Source: Lentisphaerota bacterium (GTDB lineage: Bacteria > Verrucomicrobiota > Lentisphaeria > Victivallales > Victivallaceae). From it: a stretch of 64,000 nt of DNA. The notes under the pieces are model-generated. The model saw only the letters and a program-made list of their open reading frames with translations, made no database searches and was not told the DNA's origin. The position numbers and the translations under genes were made by a program. This document shows positions 17,251 to 26,178 of the stretch, in pieces. Positions within the stretch are counted from its first letter, which is position 1, and each line of letters opens with the position of its first letter. The stretch spans positions 1-64,000 of the forward strand of contig SUVS01000006.1 of the NCBI GenBank assembly GCA_015061885.1, given 5' to 3'.

Positions 17251-18453
17251 TTATGCTTCAATACTGTTGAGTTCCATGATTGCCATAAAGATCGCCAGCA
17301 CCACGGTCATTACCACCAGTGCCAGCCCTACGATCACCAACGGTTCAAACATGCTCAAAAGCCGTTTGATCTGACGGCGGGTATCTTCTTCCACATGACT
17401 GGCGGCTTTCATGAGCATTGATCCGGATGTACCGGACTCCTCGCCCACCCGCAGACGGCTAGCAAGGCCTTTGGGCAGATAGGTGTTGTTTTCGATCGCC
17501 GCAGAGAGTTTCAGACCGCTTTTGAGTTTATTTTCCAAATCGTTGAAACTGTCGCGGATAAGCGGGTTCTGAATAACTTTGACCGCGATCCGCACCGTTT
17601 TGATTATATCCACATGATTGCTGACAAGGATCGCCAGCGTGCGGACAAATTTGCCCATTTCCACGGCGGTATGCAATGAGCCGAATAATGGCAGACTCAA
17701 CAGAACCTTCGCTTTGATTTCCGCAAGTTTCTCTTTGCCGAGTATGTGCGGCAAGGCTATGCTGCCGGCAATTATCACGGCAAGCAATCCGATCCCGCCA
17801 TAGACTATGACATTACTCATACTCATCAGAAACATCATGGAACCGGGCAACTCCCGCCCCATATTTTCAAACTGCGTTACAAAACGCGGCACAAATACTG
17901 CAAACATCAAAATTGTTACCAGTATTGCCACAGCCAGCACCACTATCGGATATATGGAACTGGTTACGATAAAATCTTTCAGCTCGCGGCTTTCTGCCAT
18001 AAAACGCCGCAGTTCCTCCAGCACCTCCGGCAATCTGCCGGTTTCTTCGCCGGTTTCGATCAAATTGGCATAGTAGCCGGGAAAAATCGCTCCGTAACTG
18101 CGGATAAGCTCCGAAAATTTTCTGCCCTCGTGCAATCCCTGCCGCAGAGTCTGGATAAACTCGTGCTGTTCGGGATTGGAAGCTCCTTCGGCAATGATCC
18201 CCAATGCCCTTTCCAGCGGAATAGCTGAATTGAGCAATGCCGAAAGCTGTTCGGTCATATCCAACACATCCACTTTACTGCGGCGGAGAAACCCCCTTTC
18301 GCTCTGTGCCGGATCTACTTCGCGGATAAATTTTACCGGCTGAAGATTCATCCGCCGCAGCTTCTGTTCTGCTTCCCGCAGATTTTCCGCCTCGACGGTT
18401 ACTTCTTTTGCCGCTTCACCCGGAGCGATCGCTTTGTATAAATATAATGCCAT
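17251..18453 (-). CDS. gspF: Type II secretion inner-membrane platform protein GspF
   Basis: Polytopic inner-membrane protein of 400 residues that forms the platform above the GspE ATPase. An amino-terminal YKAIAPGE beta segment is followed by two repeated GspF domains (LSALLNSAIPLERAL and FVRTLAILVSNHVDIIKTV) and three hydrophobic stretches around residues 170, 220 and 375. RLRVGEESG is the conserved loop of the second domain. It lies 8 bp after gspE. Confidence 0.95.
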   Translation of the reverse strand: MALYLYKAIAPGEAAKEVTVEAENLREAEQKLRRMNLQPVKFIREVDPAQSERGFLRRSKVDVLDMTEQLSALLNSAIPLERALGIIAEGASNPEQHEFIQTLRQGLHEGRKFSELIRSYGAIFPGYYANLIETGEETGRLPEVLEELRRFMAESRELKDFIVTSSIYPIVVLAVAILVTILMFAVFVPRFVTQFENMGRELPGSMMFLMSMSNVIVYGGIGLLAVIIAGSIALPHILGKEKLAEIKAKVLLSLPLFGSLHTAVEMGKFVRTLAILVSNHVDIIKTVRIAVKVIQNPLIRDSFNDLENKLKSGLKLSAAIENNTYLPKGLASRLRVGEESGTSGSMLMKAASHVEEDTRRQIKRLLSMFEPLVIVGLALVVMTVVLAIFMAIMELNSIEA

Positions 18454-18461
18454 AAAAAGTT

Positions 18462-20105
18462 TTAACCTTCAGCCGTACTCCGCAGCAATTCTTCGGCGGT
18501 GGTTATTCCGGCAGCAACCTTTTCTCTGCCGTCTTCCAAAAGCGTTTTCATGCCGTTTTTAACTGCGATTTTTTCCAATACCGAACTGGGCTGATTATGA
18601 CTTATAGCTTCACGCAATTCATCATTCACCCGCAAAAATTCGTAAATACCGGTTCTGCCGCGGAAGCCGGTTCCGTTGCAATTGCGGCAGCGGCCGTTTT
18701 CGTCTTTGCCCGTGCCGTTGCAGACGGTACAAACTTTCCGCACCAAACGCTGACTCATAACACCGAACAACGCTGACGCTACCAGAAAACCTTCCACATT
18801 CATATCTATCAGACGCGTTACCGCACCCACCGCATCATTGGTATGCAGTGTACTCAACACCAAATGCCCGGTCAATGCCGCATTGATGGCAATATCGGCA
18901 GTTTCCCGGTCGCGGATCTCGCCGACCAGAATCACATCCGGGTCCTGACGCACAATGGAACGCAAGCCGGAAGCAAAGTCCACGCCGATCTGACTGTTGA
19001 CCTGCATCTGGCACAAGCCGGGCATCTGATACTCCACGGGGTCTTCCACGGTAATAATTTTGCGTTTATTGTCGTTGAGCTGATTTATCACGCTGTAAAG
19101 CGTGGTGGTTTTACCGGAACCGGTCGGGCCTACCACCAGAATCATGCCGTGCGGTATCTGAATAAGCTCGTTAAAATCATTGAGCATGTTCTGCGACATA
19201 CCCAACGCCCGCAAATCGTATGCCACTGACGCTTTGTTGAGCAAACGCAATACAATACTTTCGCCGGTCAGAATGGGTATGGTGCTTACACGCATATCCA
19301 GTTCGATCCGCCCCAGCTGGAAAGTTGTTCTGCCATCCTGCGGCAGACGGCTTTCGGCGATATTCAAGCCGGAAATAAGTTTTATACGCGATGCTATAGC
19401 CGGAAAATCCCGGATCGGAGCCGACAATATTTCAGTAAGCACCCCGTCCACCCGGCAACGCACCACCACCCGGTCTTCGCCGGGTTCCACATGTATATCG
19501 CTGGCAGAAAGTTCCACTGCCCGCGAAAATATATCGTTGACCAGCCGCACAATACGGGCCTCGCCCGCCATGGAACGCAACGCATCTTCGCTGTCGGCGG
19601 CACTCTGAATATCTTCTTCGGCATCTTTATAAACGCTGTTGACCAGCCGTTCCAGCAAGGTGCGTCTTATCAGGAGAAATTCCATAGAGCGTTTGAGCTG
19701 GCGGTTGACAATGTAAATATTGCGTTCAAGTTTGTACGGGTCGGAAGTGTAGATCTTCATGACCTCATCATCCCATTCGGCGGGGATCATGGAGTTTTCG
19801 CTCAAATAATCTGCGGAAATCCCCGGATAACGCTCCGGCGTATTTAAAATATCTTCTTCCGGCACCGGCAAGCCGAAGGATTCGGCATATATTTTCAACA
19901 GTTCCGGCTCGGTACAGATACCTTTTTCCACCATCGCCTGATCGGCGGCACTGTGTTCAAAGTTATGTTCTGCCAGCAGAGAACCGTACTCGGCAAAAGT
20001 TTCCTGCAACCGCTTTTTCAGATTTTCCAAAGCCTTTGCCGCCGTTGCCGAAACCTTGCAGAAATCAGCCTGAACAGGTGTTTCATTGACTGAAGATTGA
20101 CTCAT
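18462..20105 (-). CDS. gspE: Type II secretion ATPase GspE
   Basis: Cytoplasmic hexameric ATPase of 547 residues that powers pseudopilus extension. Walker A is GPTGSGKTTTLYS, the Asp box is TVEDPVEY, the Walker B segment is ILVGEIRDRETAD and the His box is GHLVLSTLHTNDA. SASDIHVEPGEDRVVVRCRVDG is split here as the N2 domain start. The zinc finger is short and reads CTVCNGTG then CRNCNGTG, two DnaJ-type CxxCxGxG units, before the conserved RGRTGIYEFL. The amino-terminal MshEN-like domain binds the GspL cytoplasmic part. It ends 8 bp before gspF. Confidence 0.95.
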   Translation of the reverse strand: MSQSSVNETPVQADFCKVSATAAKALENLKKRLQETFAEYGSLLAEHNFEHSAADQAMVEKGICTEPELLKIYAESFGLPVPEEDILNTPERYPGISADYLSENSMIPAEWDDEVMKIYTSDPYKLERNIYIVNRQLKRSMEFLLIRRTLLERLVNSVYKDAEEDIQSAADSEDALRSMAGEARIVRLVNDIFSRAVELSASDIHVEPGEDRVVVRCRVDGVLTEILSAPIRDFPAIASRIKLISGLNIAESRLPQDGRTTFQLGRIELDMRVSTIPILTGESIVLRLLNKASVAYDLRALGMSQNMLNDFNELIQIPHGMILVVGPTGSGKTTTLYSVINQLNDNKRKIITVEDPVEYQMPGLCQMQVNSQIGVDFASGLRSIVRQDPDVILVGEIRDRETADIAINAALTGHLVLSTLHTNDAVGAVTRLIDMNVEGFLVASALFGVMSQRLVRKVCTVCNGTGKDENGRCRNCNGTGFRGRTGIYEFLRVNDELREAISHNQPSSVLEKIAVKNGMKTLLEDGREKVAAGITTAEELLRSTAEG

Positions 20106-20109
20106 TGAC

Positions 20110-22644
20110 TTATTTATCCTTCTTTACTTCCACCGGGGCGGCTTGCTTTTTTTCGGCTTCGGCTGCGGCTTTCCGGGCAGCGGCTTTGGCTTCAGCTTTT
20201 ATTCTTTCGGCTTCGGCCTTCCGCTTTTTTTCAGCCTCTTTTTTGGCTTTTTCGGCTTCTTTTTTGAGTTTTTCGGCTTCAGCCTTCCGCTTTTTTTCTT
20301 CTTTTTCCTTCCTGATGCGTTCTTCACGCTCAAGGTCGATCTTGTGAGCTTCAGATATTTCGCCTTCAAATTTGCTCAACGCCTTGACTGCCTGATTGTA
20401 ACGCTTGATCATATCTTCGACCTTGCCTTTTTCATCGACGATATAACCGGTTACCAGCACCAGCATTTCGGTTCGGGTCTTGGCCTGATTGGTATGGCCG
20501 AGCAGACGGCCGAGGAAAGGTATGTCGGAAATGATCGGGATACTGTTGAGATCGTCGGTATTCTTTTCCTGGATCATACCGCCCATGATCATGGTTTTAC
20601 CGTTGCCGATAGTCATGGAAGTTTCGATTTCACGCATCTGGATGACCGGCGTATCTTTAGCCGTGGAAATGGTGTTGGTAACCGGTTCAGATACTTCCTG
20701 TTTGATTTCCAGCGAAATAAGATCACTGCTGGTAACTTGCGGCGTCATGGTCATGATGATACCGGTTTCGCGGTAGTTGTAAGTATTTGTTACCTGTCCG
20801 GAAACTGATTCGGAACTGCTGACCGAACCGGTGATAAGCGGCACATCGTTACCGATCTGTATTTTTGCTTCAGTATTACTGGTCACCAACAACTGCGGAC
20901 TGGAAATGATCTTGATCTTGTTGCGGGTGGCAAGAGCCTTGATATGAGCAAACTTGTCATCCGGATTGTGGGGACTGGCAATGTAAAAATTGCCGCCGGT
21001 GCTGTTTTCCGGACGCACACCCGGAGTTATACCGTCATAATTGGTTCCCGCCGAGGTCATTACTGTGCCGCCGGTACCTTTGTAATTGAATTCCATACCG
21101 AATTCATTGCCGTCGTTGAGCGATACTTCCACGATCAGCACCTGCAAAAGCACCTGTGCCGGAACCGAGTCCAGACGGGTGAGCAATGCTTTCATCACCC
21201 GGTAAACCCGGGGAGTGGTGCGGATCACCAGACGGTTGTAAATGCCGTCGGCAAAAATTCTTACCGGCGTGGTAAATACATTACTGCGTACTGTAGTAGT
21301 GGTGTTCAAGTCATTATTGGTACCGGCACGGCTGAACGCGGCACTGCCGGTATTGCCGGTATTGGCAACTTTGGTGGTTTGCGTGGTAAGCTGCTGGGTG
21401 CGGGAATTACCGCTTGAGGTATCCACGGTCAGCGACGCTCCTTGCGTAGTAAAAATTACCGACAATGCCTGTGCCAGCTGTTGAGCTTTACTGTTGGCTA
21501 CTTTATAGACATATACGCGTTCTTCTTCATCGCTGTCGGTGCTGTCCAGAGTCAGAACCCATTCTTTTACCATATCCACCACTTCCTGCGTGGCGGCAGA
21601 TGTTACCAGCAACTGCAGGCGGTCGATACCGGTAAGATATACCGATCCGGGAGTTTCGCCGCGGGTGGTCGCCGTTGCCGCCGTAAAGCCCAGCACCGGC
21701 AACACCTGTGCAAGGTCAGCGGCGATCTTGGAGGGTTGCACATTCACACACGGTATCACCGCCCGGGGCCAGTTGCGACGGCCGGGGTTGTCGATGATTT
21801 CCAATATACTCTGCAATTTGGGGATATTGTCGCTGGAGTCGCAGATCACAACCATTGCCGGACGGCTGCCTTCAGCAATAGTACCGCCGGTCATCAGAAA
21901 CGGACGAAGTTGGGTCAATGCTTCGCGGGCGGTGATGTTTTTGAGCATGTGAAAAACTATTTCGCTGTTGCCCACACCCTTGTTGGCAACCCGCAAATTC
22001 CCCTGTTTGGGAGTTTGAGCGGCAGAAACTATCCGCAAAAGCTGACCGTCTTTGTATGCCGCGGCATTGGCAAGCTGAAGCATCCGGTCAAAGGTTTCCC
22101 ACAATTCGCGGCGGGTCAGCGTGGAGTTTACATTGAGTGTAACAGTGGTTCTCAAATCGCTGCCGGCAACAAAGTTGAATTCCAGCACATCAGCAAACGC
22201 CGAAAGCACATCCAGTATGGGAGCGGAAGCAAAACTCATTGACACTTCGACCCTATCATCGGCATCAAAGAGAATAAAATCTTCGTAAAAACGGCTGTTT
22301 CTGGCTCCGGGTTTGCCTTTGTGATCGGCATCGGCATTTTTTTCTGCCGGAGTTTTATCGTACTTGCCTTCATACGGAGATTGGGAAAGTTTTTCAGCTT
22401 TCTTTTTCAATCCGTCATAGTTTCTGCCGGAAGTATCCACATCCACATTTTCAGGCAATTTTTTGTCAGGTTCCTTATACCGCTCGCTGTTGTTGCGTTT
22501 GACAAAATCAAATTTCTCATCCGGGTCGTCAGTTTTTTCTTTACCGAAATCCGGCAGAGCTTCGCAGGAAGTTATAAAGGGCAACACCGCGGCGGCTAAA
22601 AGCAGCCTTACAGCATGATATGGCTTTTTCAATGTACTGTTCAT
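20110..22644 (-). CDS. gspD: Type II secretion secretin GspD (lipoprotein form)
   Basis: Outer-membrane channel of 844 residues. The signal sequence ends in a lipobox ITSC, so the secretin appears lipidated and may not need a separate pilotin. N0 and three N-domains occupy roughly residues 120-420, including the conserved VFHMLKNITAREAL and VYVYKVANSKAQQLAQAL; a Ser/Thr/Asn-rich loop follows in N3. The secretin core has VPLITGSV and the late TPVIQMREIETSMTIGNG-like gate region, then GMIQEK and IPFLGRLLG. A charged Lys/Glu/Ala helix of about 80 residues closes the protein. Start ATG at 22644 has AAAGGA upstream; the frame continues 13 codons further without support. Confidence 0.93.
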   Translation of the reverse strand: MNSTLKKPYHAVRLLLAAAVLPFITSCEALPDFGKEKTDDPDEKFDFVKRNNSERYKEPDKKLPENVDVDTSGRNYDGLKKKAEKLSQSPYEGKYDKTPAEKNADADHKGKPGARNSRFYEDFILFDADDRVEVSMSFASAPILDVLSAFADVLEFNFVAGSDLRTTVTLNVNSTLTRRELWETFDRMLQLANAAAYKDGQLLRIVSAAQTPKQGNLRVANKGVGNSEIVFHMLKNITAREALTQLRPFLMTGGTIAEGSRPAMVVICDSSDNIPKLQSILEIIDNPGRRNWPRAVIPCVNVQPSKIAADLAQVLPVLGFTAATATTRGETPGSVYLTGIDRLQLLVTSAATQEVVDMVKEWVLTLDSTDSDEEERVYVYKVANSKAQQLAQALSVIFTTQGASLTVDTSSGNSRTQQLTTQTTKVANTGNTGSAAFSRAGTNNDLNTTTTVRSNVFTTPVRIFADGIYNRLVIRTTPRVYRVMKALLTRLDSVPAQVLLQVLIVEVSLNDGNEFGMEFNYKGTGGTVMTSAGTNYDGITPGVRPENSTGGNFYIASPHNPDDKFAHIKALATRNKIKIISSPQLLVTSNTEAKIQIGNDVPLITGSVSSSESVSGQVTNTYNYRETGIIMTMTPQVTSSDLISLEIKQEVSEPVTNTISTAKDTPVIQMREIETSMTIGNGKTMIMGGMIQEKNTDDLNSIPIISDIPFLGRLLGHTNQAKTRTEMLVLVTGYIVDEKGKVEDMIKRYNQAVKALSKFEGEISEAHKIDLEREERIRKEKEEKKRKAEAEKLKKEAEKAKKEAEKKRKAEAERIKAEAKAAARKAAAEAEKKQAAPVEVKKDK

Positions 22645-22691
22645 TCTTTTTCCTTTGATTTTATATAAAAAATTCAATATCATTCACAAAT

Positions 22692-23357
22692 TCAACGCCC
22701 GCGGCGGTTGGTCGAACCGCGCGAACTGTTTCCGCCGGAACGGTTGTTATTCTGCATCATACGCATCATATTCATCTGCTGACGCTGCTGCATACCGATA
22801 GACTGCTGCATGAGATTGAGCATCTGCTGCATGGGATTGGTGTTGGGGCGGGTTGTTCTGCGTACAGTGTTGCCTTCCGAAGACAACGCCATATCCAGCA
22901 CCATGCGGCTTGAGCCACGCATCAACACTGCCTGATTGCCGCTTATTGAGCTTAAAGTATAGCCATTGGGCAATTCATCGCCCACCCGGAAAAACTGCTT
23001 TATCGGCATATTGCCCCGGCGGACTCCGCCTTTGGACATGATGATCGCCCCTTGAGTATTGTTTACCCGGTAGATACCTACCAGAGAATATGTGGCAACA
23101 CCTCTGCCGCCGGCGGCCCCGCCGGTGCGTTGGGTATCGAATACATTTTTCCGGACAATGGTTGCCACGGCTTCTTCGCTGGCAGGAACTTTAAATTTTG
23201 CCGGAGCCGGAGCGGCAGTTGCGGAAACCGTTTTGCTGCGGTTTTTCTTTTTACCGACTTCCAATTTAACTTCATTACCGCCCATAACAGCACCCCACAG
23301 CGAAAGTGCCAGCAGAAAAGCCAATACAACATTACCGGCAATCAACAGCTTTTTCAT
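22692..23357 (-). CDS. gspC: Type II secretion GspC-like protein
   Basis: A 221-residue bitopic inner-membrane protein. One membrane helix near residues 5-25 is followed by a linker and a homology-region domain: IVRKNVFDTQR, then YSLVGIYRVNNTQGAIIM, RVGDELPNGYTLSSI and RMVLDM, the layout of GspC/PilP domains that bind the secretin N0. The carboxy tail is a Met/Gln/Asn-rich stretch ending in Ser/Gly/Arg, with no PDZ domain. It starts 4 bp inside the gspM stop and lies 47 bp ahead of gspD. Confidence 0.8.
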   Translation of the reverse strand: MKKLLIAGNVVLAFLLALSLWGAVMGGNEVKLEVGKKKNRSKTVSATAAPAPAKFKVPASEEAVATIVRKNVFDTQRTGGAAGGRGVATYSLVGIYRVNNTQGAIIMSKGGVRRGNMPIKQFFRVGDELPNGYTLSSISGNQAVLMRGSSRMVLDMALSSEGNTVRRTTRPNTNPMQQMLNLMQQSIGMQQRQQMNMMRMMQNNNRSGGNSSRGSTNRRGR

Positions 23358-24010
23358 TTTACAACCGCCTTTCCCTGTTCCGGATCGGGACTCTTTTTCC
23401 GCTCACTTACCGTTTCGGGCCGTTCATCGGAACCACAGCGGAGCGTACCGCTGAAATTTACCCCCGGCATTCCGAACATATTTGCCATGCGGATTTCAAA
23501 CCTCCGCCAGTAAAGTGCCGGTTTAAGTTTATCCACCGCCAGCAGAAACTTCGTAAGTGTATCAAGATCAGTCATCACCGAAACATCCAGTTCCAGCAAC
23601 GCCAGATCTTTGTTGAAAGTTGTCTTGCGGACGGTGCTTATATTGTTCAACCGCAGTTCCATATCTTTGGCGGTCTTTTCGATCATGGCACGCAATTCGA
23701 CTTCCGGCACACCGTTTACGGATTTTTTCCAGGCGTCAATAAACTTGCTGTCGGCTACCGTGCGTACCGCATCCAGATCAGCAAGTTCCGCTTTCAAACG
23801 CTCCTGATCCTGCTGAAGTTTTTTCAACTCCCGTTCCAAAGTATTTTTACTGCCTCTTCCGGGGAAAAAACTGCCCAGATCGCCGCCGAATTGTACGAGC
23901 AGAAACAGTACACTTGCGATCAATCCGGCAATGCAGAATATCCGCTGACCTTTGCGGGATTTCCAGAAAGCCTTGCTCAACATATTTTTATTATCTGCCG
24001 GAGTCGTCAT
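23354..24010 (-). CDS. gspM: Type II secretion GspM/PilO-like protein
   Basis: A 218-residue bitopic protein: cytoplasmic amino terminus, one membrane helix near residues 25-42, a coiled coil (LERELKKLQQDQERLKAEL) and a ferredoxin-like periplasmic domain ending in a basic tail. This is the architecture of GspM and PilO, which pair with GspL. It overlaps both neighbours by 4 bp. Sequence identity within this family is always low, so the call rests on architecture and position. Confidence 0.75.
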   Translation of the reverse strand: MTTPADNKNMLSKAFWKSRKGQRIFCIAGLIASVLFLLVQFGGDLGSFFPGRGSKNTLERELKKLQQDQERLKAELADLDAVRTVADSKFIDAWKKSVNGVPEVELRAMIEKTAKDMELRLNNISTVRKTTFNKDLALLELDVSVMTDLDTLTKFLLAVDKLKPALYWRRFEIRMANMFGMPGVNFSGTLRCGSDERPETVSERKKSPDPEQGKAVVK

Positions 24011-25287
24011 TTTTTAGTCTTTGCCTTTTTGCTTTTGGATTTTTTAACCGGCAATACGGATGGTTCAATAATCGAGAGTTTAACATTGGCACTGGTAAAA
24101 TTGTTGGCAGGATTGGTACGCTGCGAAGCACTCAAAACCTTGAATCCGGGCAGACGGTTGAAAAATGATACCAGATCAATTTCCGTAGATACTGTCTGCA
24201 AATTCATATCTATCGAGCCTTCGTTCCAGCGGAAATTGCTGACCAGCACATCATCGGGCAGTTTTTCCGATAAATACCCCAGATACCCCAGACACTCCCG
24301 GCTGCCCATTTTCAGCTCGGCAGTCCGTTGGACTTCTTTGAGCTGTTTTTCACCGGCTTTGACTTTTTTCCGCAGATCCTGTACTTTACTGCGGAGGTTG
24401 TTCACTTGAGCGGTCAAACGGTTGTGTTCCCGGATACTTGTCATAAAATCTCCTGCGTAGCGGAAAATATTGACCGCCAGTAATAACACCACCAGCAGAG
24501 CCATCACCCGCAACTGGGTGCGGAATCTTGCCGGACGCAGGAAATTGGGCAGTACAATAACTCCGGCAAGTACCGAATTACGCACAAAAAGCGATTTACC
24601 GGCATAAAGTGCCGCCATTAAAGCTGTACGGTATTCGCCGGGGCAATCGCAGGGGCACTCGCCGGAACAATGCCTGGAGAGTATGCCGTCAAGTTCTTTA
24701 TTACATTCAAGGTCGCCAGCGATCTGCCATGAACCGTTTTTCCAACAGAAATTTTCTTCCATAAACGGCATTTTCACTGCCGCTTCCGCCGGCAGCTCCT
24801 CCGGCAGAGTCAGCAGCGGATTTATCATAACATCGGGTTTGTTACGCAAAGGTGCGATCTGATTGCACATTTTATGCAGACTGCTTTCGGGAAATACTGC
24901 ACAACGCACCTTTATCATGCCGCTTTCATCAACACCGGATACCGGCACGAACTGCAATCGGAAGTCTTCCGGCACGCTCAAAAGCTGACGCGGAACTTCA
25001 AACCGCAAGGCTTCACGCATAGTATCTGTGGAAGATTGCGGCAGAATGGTTTCAAAAACTTCGCTCTGTTCCGGAGCCATTGCCAGCACCAGATAGACCG
25101 AACTGTTGACAGCAAGTTCTTTAAGCACCGCATCGGCCGCCCGCTGCCACAAAGAGTGTTCGCTTGAAGCGTATTTTACCACTTCATAACCGCCGCGGTT
25201 TTTCTGCCGCAGCCGTACCCCGCAGATACGCTGTGATTTTTCGTCGTAAGCCAATGCGGCTATTTCCGGAGATCCCAGAAGACTCAT
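24007..25287 (-). CDS. gspL: Type II secretion GspL-like protein (PilM-PilN layout)
   Basis: A 426-residue inner-membrane protein. The first 230 residues form an actin-like cytoplasmic domain (ETILPQSSTDTMREALRFEV is the PilM-like signature), followed by a membrane helix near residue 265 (LRVMALLVVLLLAVNIF), a coiled coil with KVQDLRKKVKAGEKQLKEV and a PilN-like periplasmic fold. It bridges GspE to GspM and GspC. A cysteine cluster CSGECPCDC lies in the cytoplasmic part just before the membrane. GGAGG is seven bases upstream of the ATG, and the gene starts 4 bp after the repeat-protein gene. Confidence 0.8.
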   Translation of the reverse strand: MSLLGSPEIAALAYDEKSQRICGVRLRQKNRGGYEVVKYASSEHSLWQRAADAVLKELAVNSSVYLVLAMAPEQSEVFETILPQSSTDTMREALRFEVPRQLLSVPEDFRLQFVPVSGVDESGMIKVRCAVFPESSLHKMCNQIAPLRNKPDVMINPLLTLPEELPAEAAVKMPFMEENFCWKNGSWQIAGDLECNKELDGILSRHCSGECPCDCPGEYRTALMAALYAGKSLFVRNSVLAGVIVLPNFLRPARFRTQLRVMALLVVLLLAVNIFRYAGDFMTSIREHNRLTAQVNNLRSKVQDLRKKVKAGEKQLKEVQRTAELKMGSRECLGYLGYLSEKLPDDVLVSNFRWNEGSIDMNLQTVSTEIDLVSFFNRLPGFKVLSASQRTNPANNFTSANVKLSIIEPSVLPVKKSKSKKAKTKK

Positions 25288-25291
25288 CTTA

Positions 25292-26053
25292 TTACCTCCG
25301 GTTGCCCCACGGCCGCATCATACCGCCACCGCCAAACGGAAAGTTGCCGCGGTTCATCATTCCATTACGGAAATTCTGCTGCTGTTGCGGCGGAATATAC
25401 TCATAATTCAACACCCTCTGCCCGCCGGGAATACGCAAATCAGAATCAGCAAAGAGTTTACGCAATTCTGCACGGGCTCCATCCGGATCGGTCTGCTGTA
25501 ATTTTTCAACAGCCTCCATTTTTTCCGGATAGCGGCGTTTGAGTTCTCTTATTACAAAAGCATTGGCACGGCGGTGGCGGTCGCGTAAAAACTTTTCATC
25601 GGCACCGGCATTTTCGCCAAACGCTTTTTTCATAAGCTGCTGTAATTTTTCTTTGGCTTTTTCCGGATCGGATTTTTTCAATTTTTCGTATTCGGCAAAA
25701 TCTTCCGGATATTTGGCTTTCAGAGCTTTAAGCTGTTCTTCGGAAGGTTCTGGTGCCGGGGGGGCAAAGCCCCGGCGGGGTGGCATCATGCCGTTTTCAC
25801 TCATAGCTTTACGCATCATATTCCGCATCATAATGCGGGCTTTTTCGGGGTCGCTCTCCCGTAATTTTTCGATTTCGGCATACTCTTCAGGGTATTTATT
25901 TTTCATCTGTTCCATAAAACCGCCGCCGCGGCGTCCCATCATGCGGAAGCCTCTGCTTCTGGAGCGTTCCGAACCGCCTTTACTGTCGGAATCTTCGGCA
26001 GTACTTACCGCCACAGCACACACAGTCAACATTACAATCGCCCAATATCGCAT
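25292..26053 (-). CDS. Exported triple-repeat protein at the head of the T2SS operon
   Basis: Unrecognised 253-residue protein with a signal peptide (hydrophobic core IVMLTVCAVAVSTA, likely cut near residue 19). Three copies of a charged helical unit of about 38 residues follow: KYPEEYAEIEKLRESDPEKA, KYPEDFAEYEKLKKSDPEKA and RYPEKMEAVEKLQQTDPDGA, each continuing into a Leu/Met-rich basic helix. Gly/Met/Pro/Arg-rich linkers join them and form both ends. It is the first gene of the twelve-gene T2SS operon, 4 bp before gspL, so it is likely expressed at the same level. It may be a periplasmic scaffold or pilotin-like accessory; this is inference. Confidence 0.75.
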   Translation of the reverse strand: MRYWAIVMLTVCAVAVSTAEDSDSKGGSERSRSRGFRMMGRRGGGFMEQMKNKYPEEYAEIEKLRESDPEKARIMMRNMMRKAMSENGMMPPRRGFAPPAPEPSEEQLKALKAKYPEDFAEYEKLKKSDPEKAKEKLQQLMKKAFGENAGADEKFLRDRHRRANAFVIRELKRRYPEKMEAVEKLQQTDPDGARAELRKLFADSDLRIPGGQRVLNYEYIPPQQQQNFRNGMMNRGNFPFGGGGMMRPWGNRR

Positions 26054-26065
26054 AAAAAATCTCCA

Positions 26066-26094
26066 TTGACAAAAAAATCCATGACATTTATATT
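26066..26094 (+). promoter_or_regulatory. Promoter upstream of the LD-carboxypeptidase gene
   Basis: TTGACA (26066-26071), 17-bp spacer, TATATT (26089-26094) on the plus strand. One of the best matches to the sigma70 consensus in the window. Confidence 0.65.
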
Positions 26095-26099
26095 TTCTT

Positions 26100-26127
26100 A
26101 ATGTATGCCAGACTTGATTTATTGCAA
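26100..26127 (-). promoter_or_regulatory. Candidate promoter of the T2SS operon
   Basis: On the minus strand TTGCAA (26127-26122), 16-bp spacer, TACATT (26105-26100), 47 bp before the start of the first operon gene. It is divergent from and overlaps the transcribed region of the ldcA promoter. Confidence 0.5.
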
Positions 26128-26178
26128 ATAAAAGTTATATTTTTATATAAAAAGATTTATTTTTTTGTATATCAGGCC

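Noticed and set aside
16210-17421. 403-codon plus-strand frame opposite gspG and gspH
   Set aside because: It is the shadow of pseudopilin genes with clear motifs; its sequence is His/Phe-rich and lacks a ribosome binding site.
26101-26178. Amino-terminal extension of the LD-carboxypeptidase
   Set aside because: It would begin within a few bases of the expected transcription start and adds a hydrophobic stretch absent from S66 peptidases.
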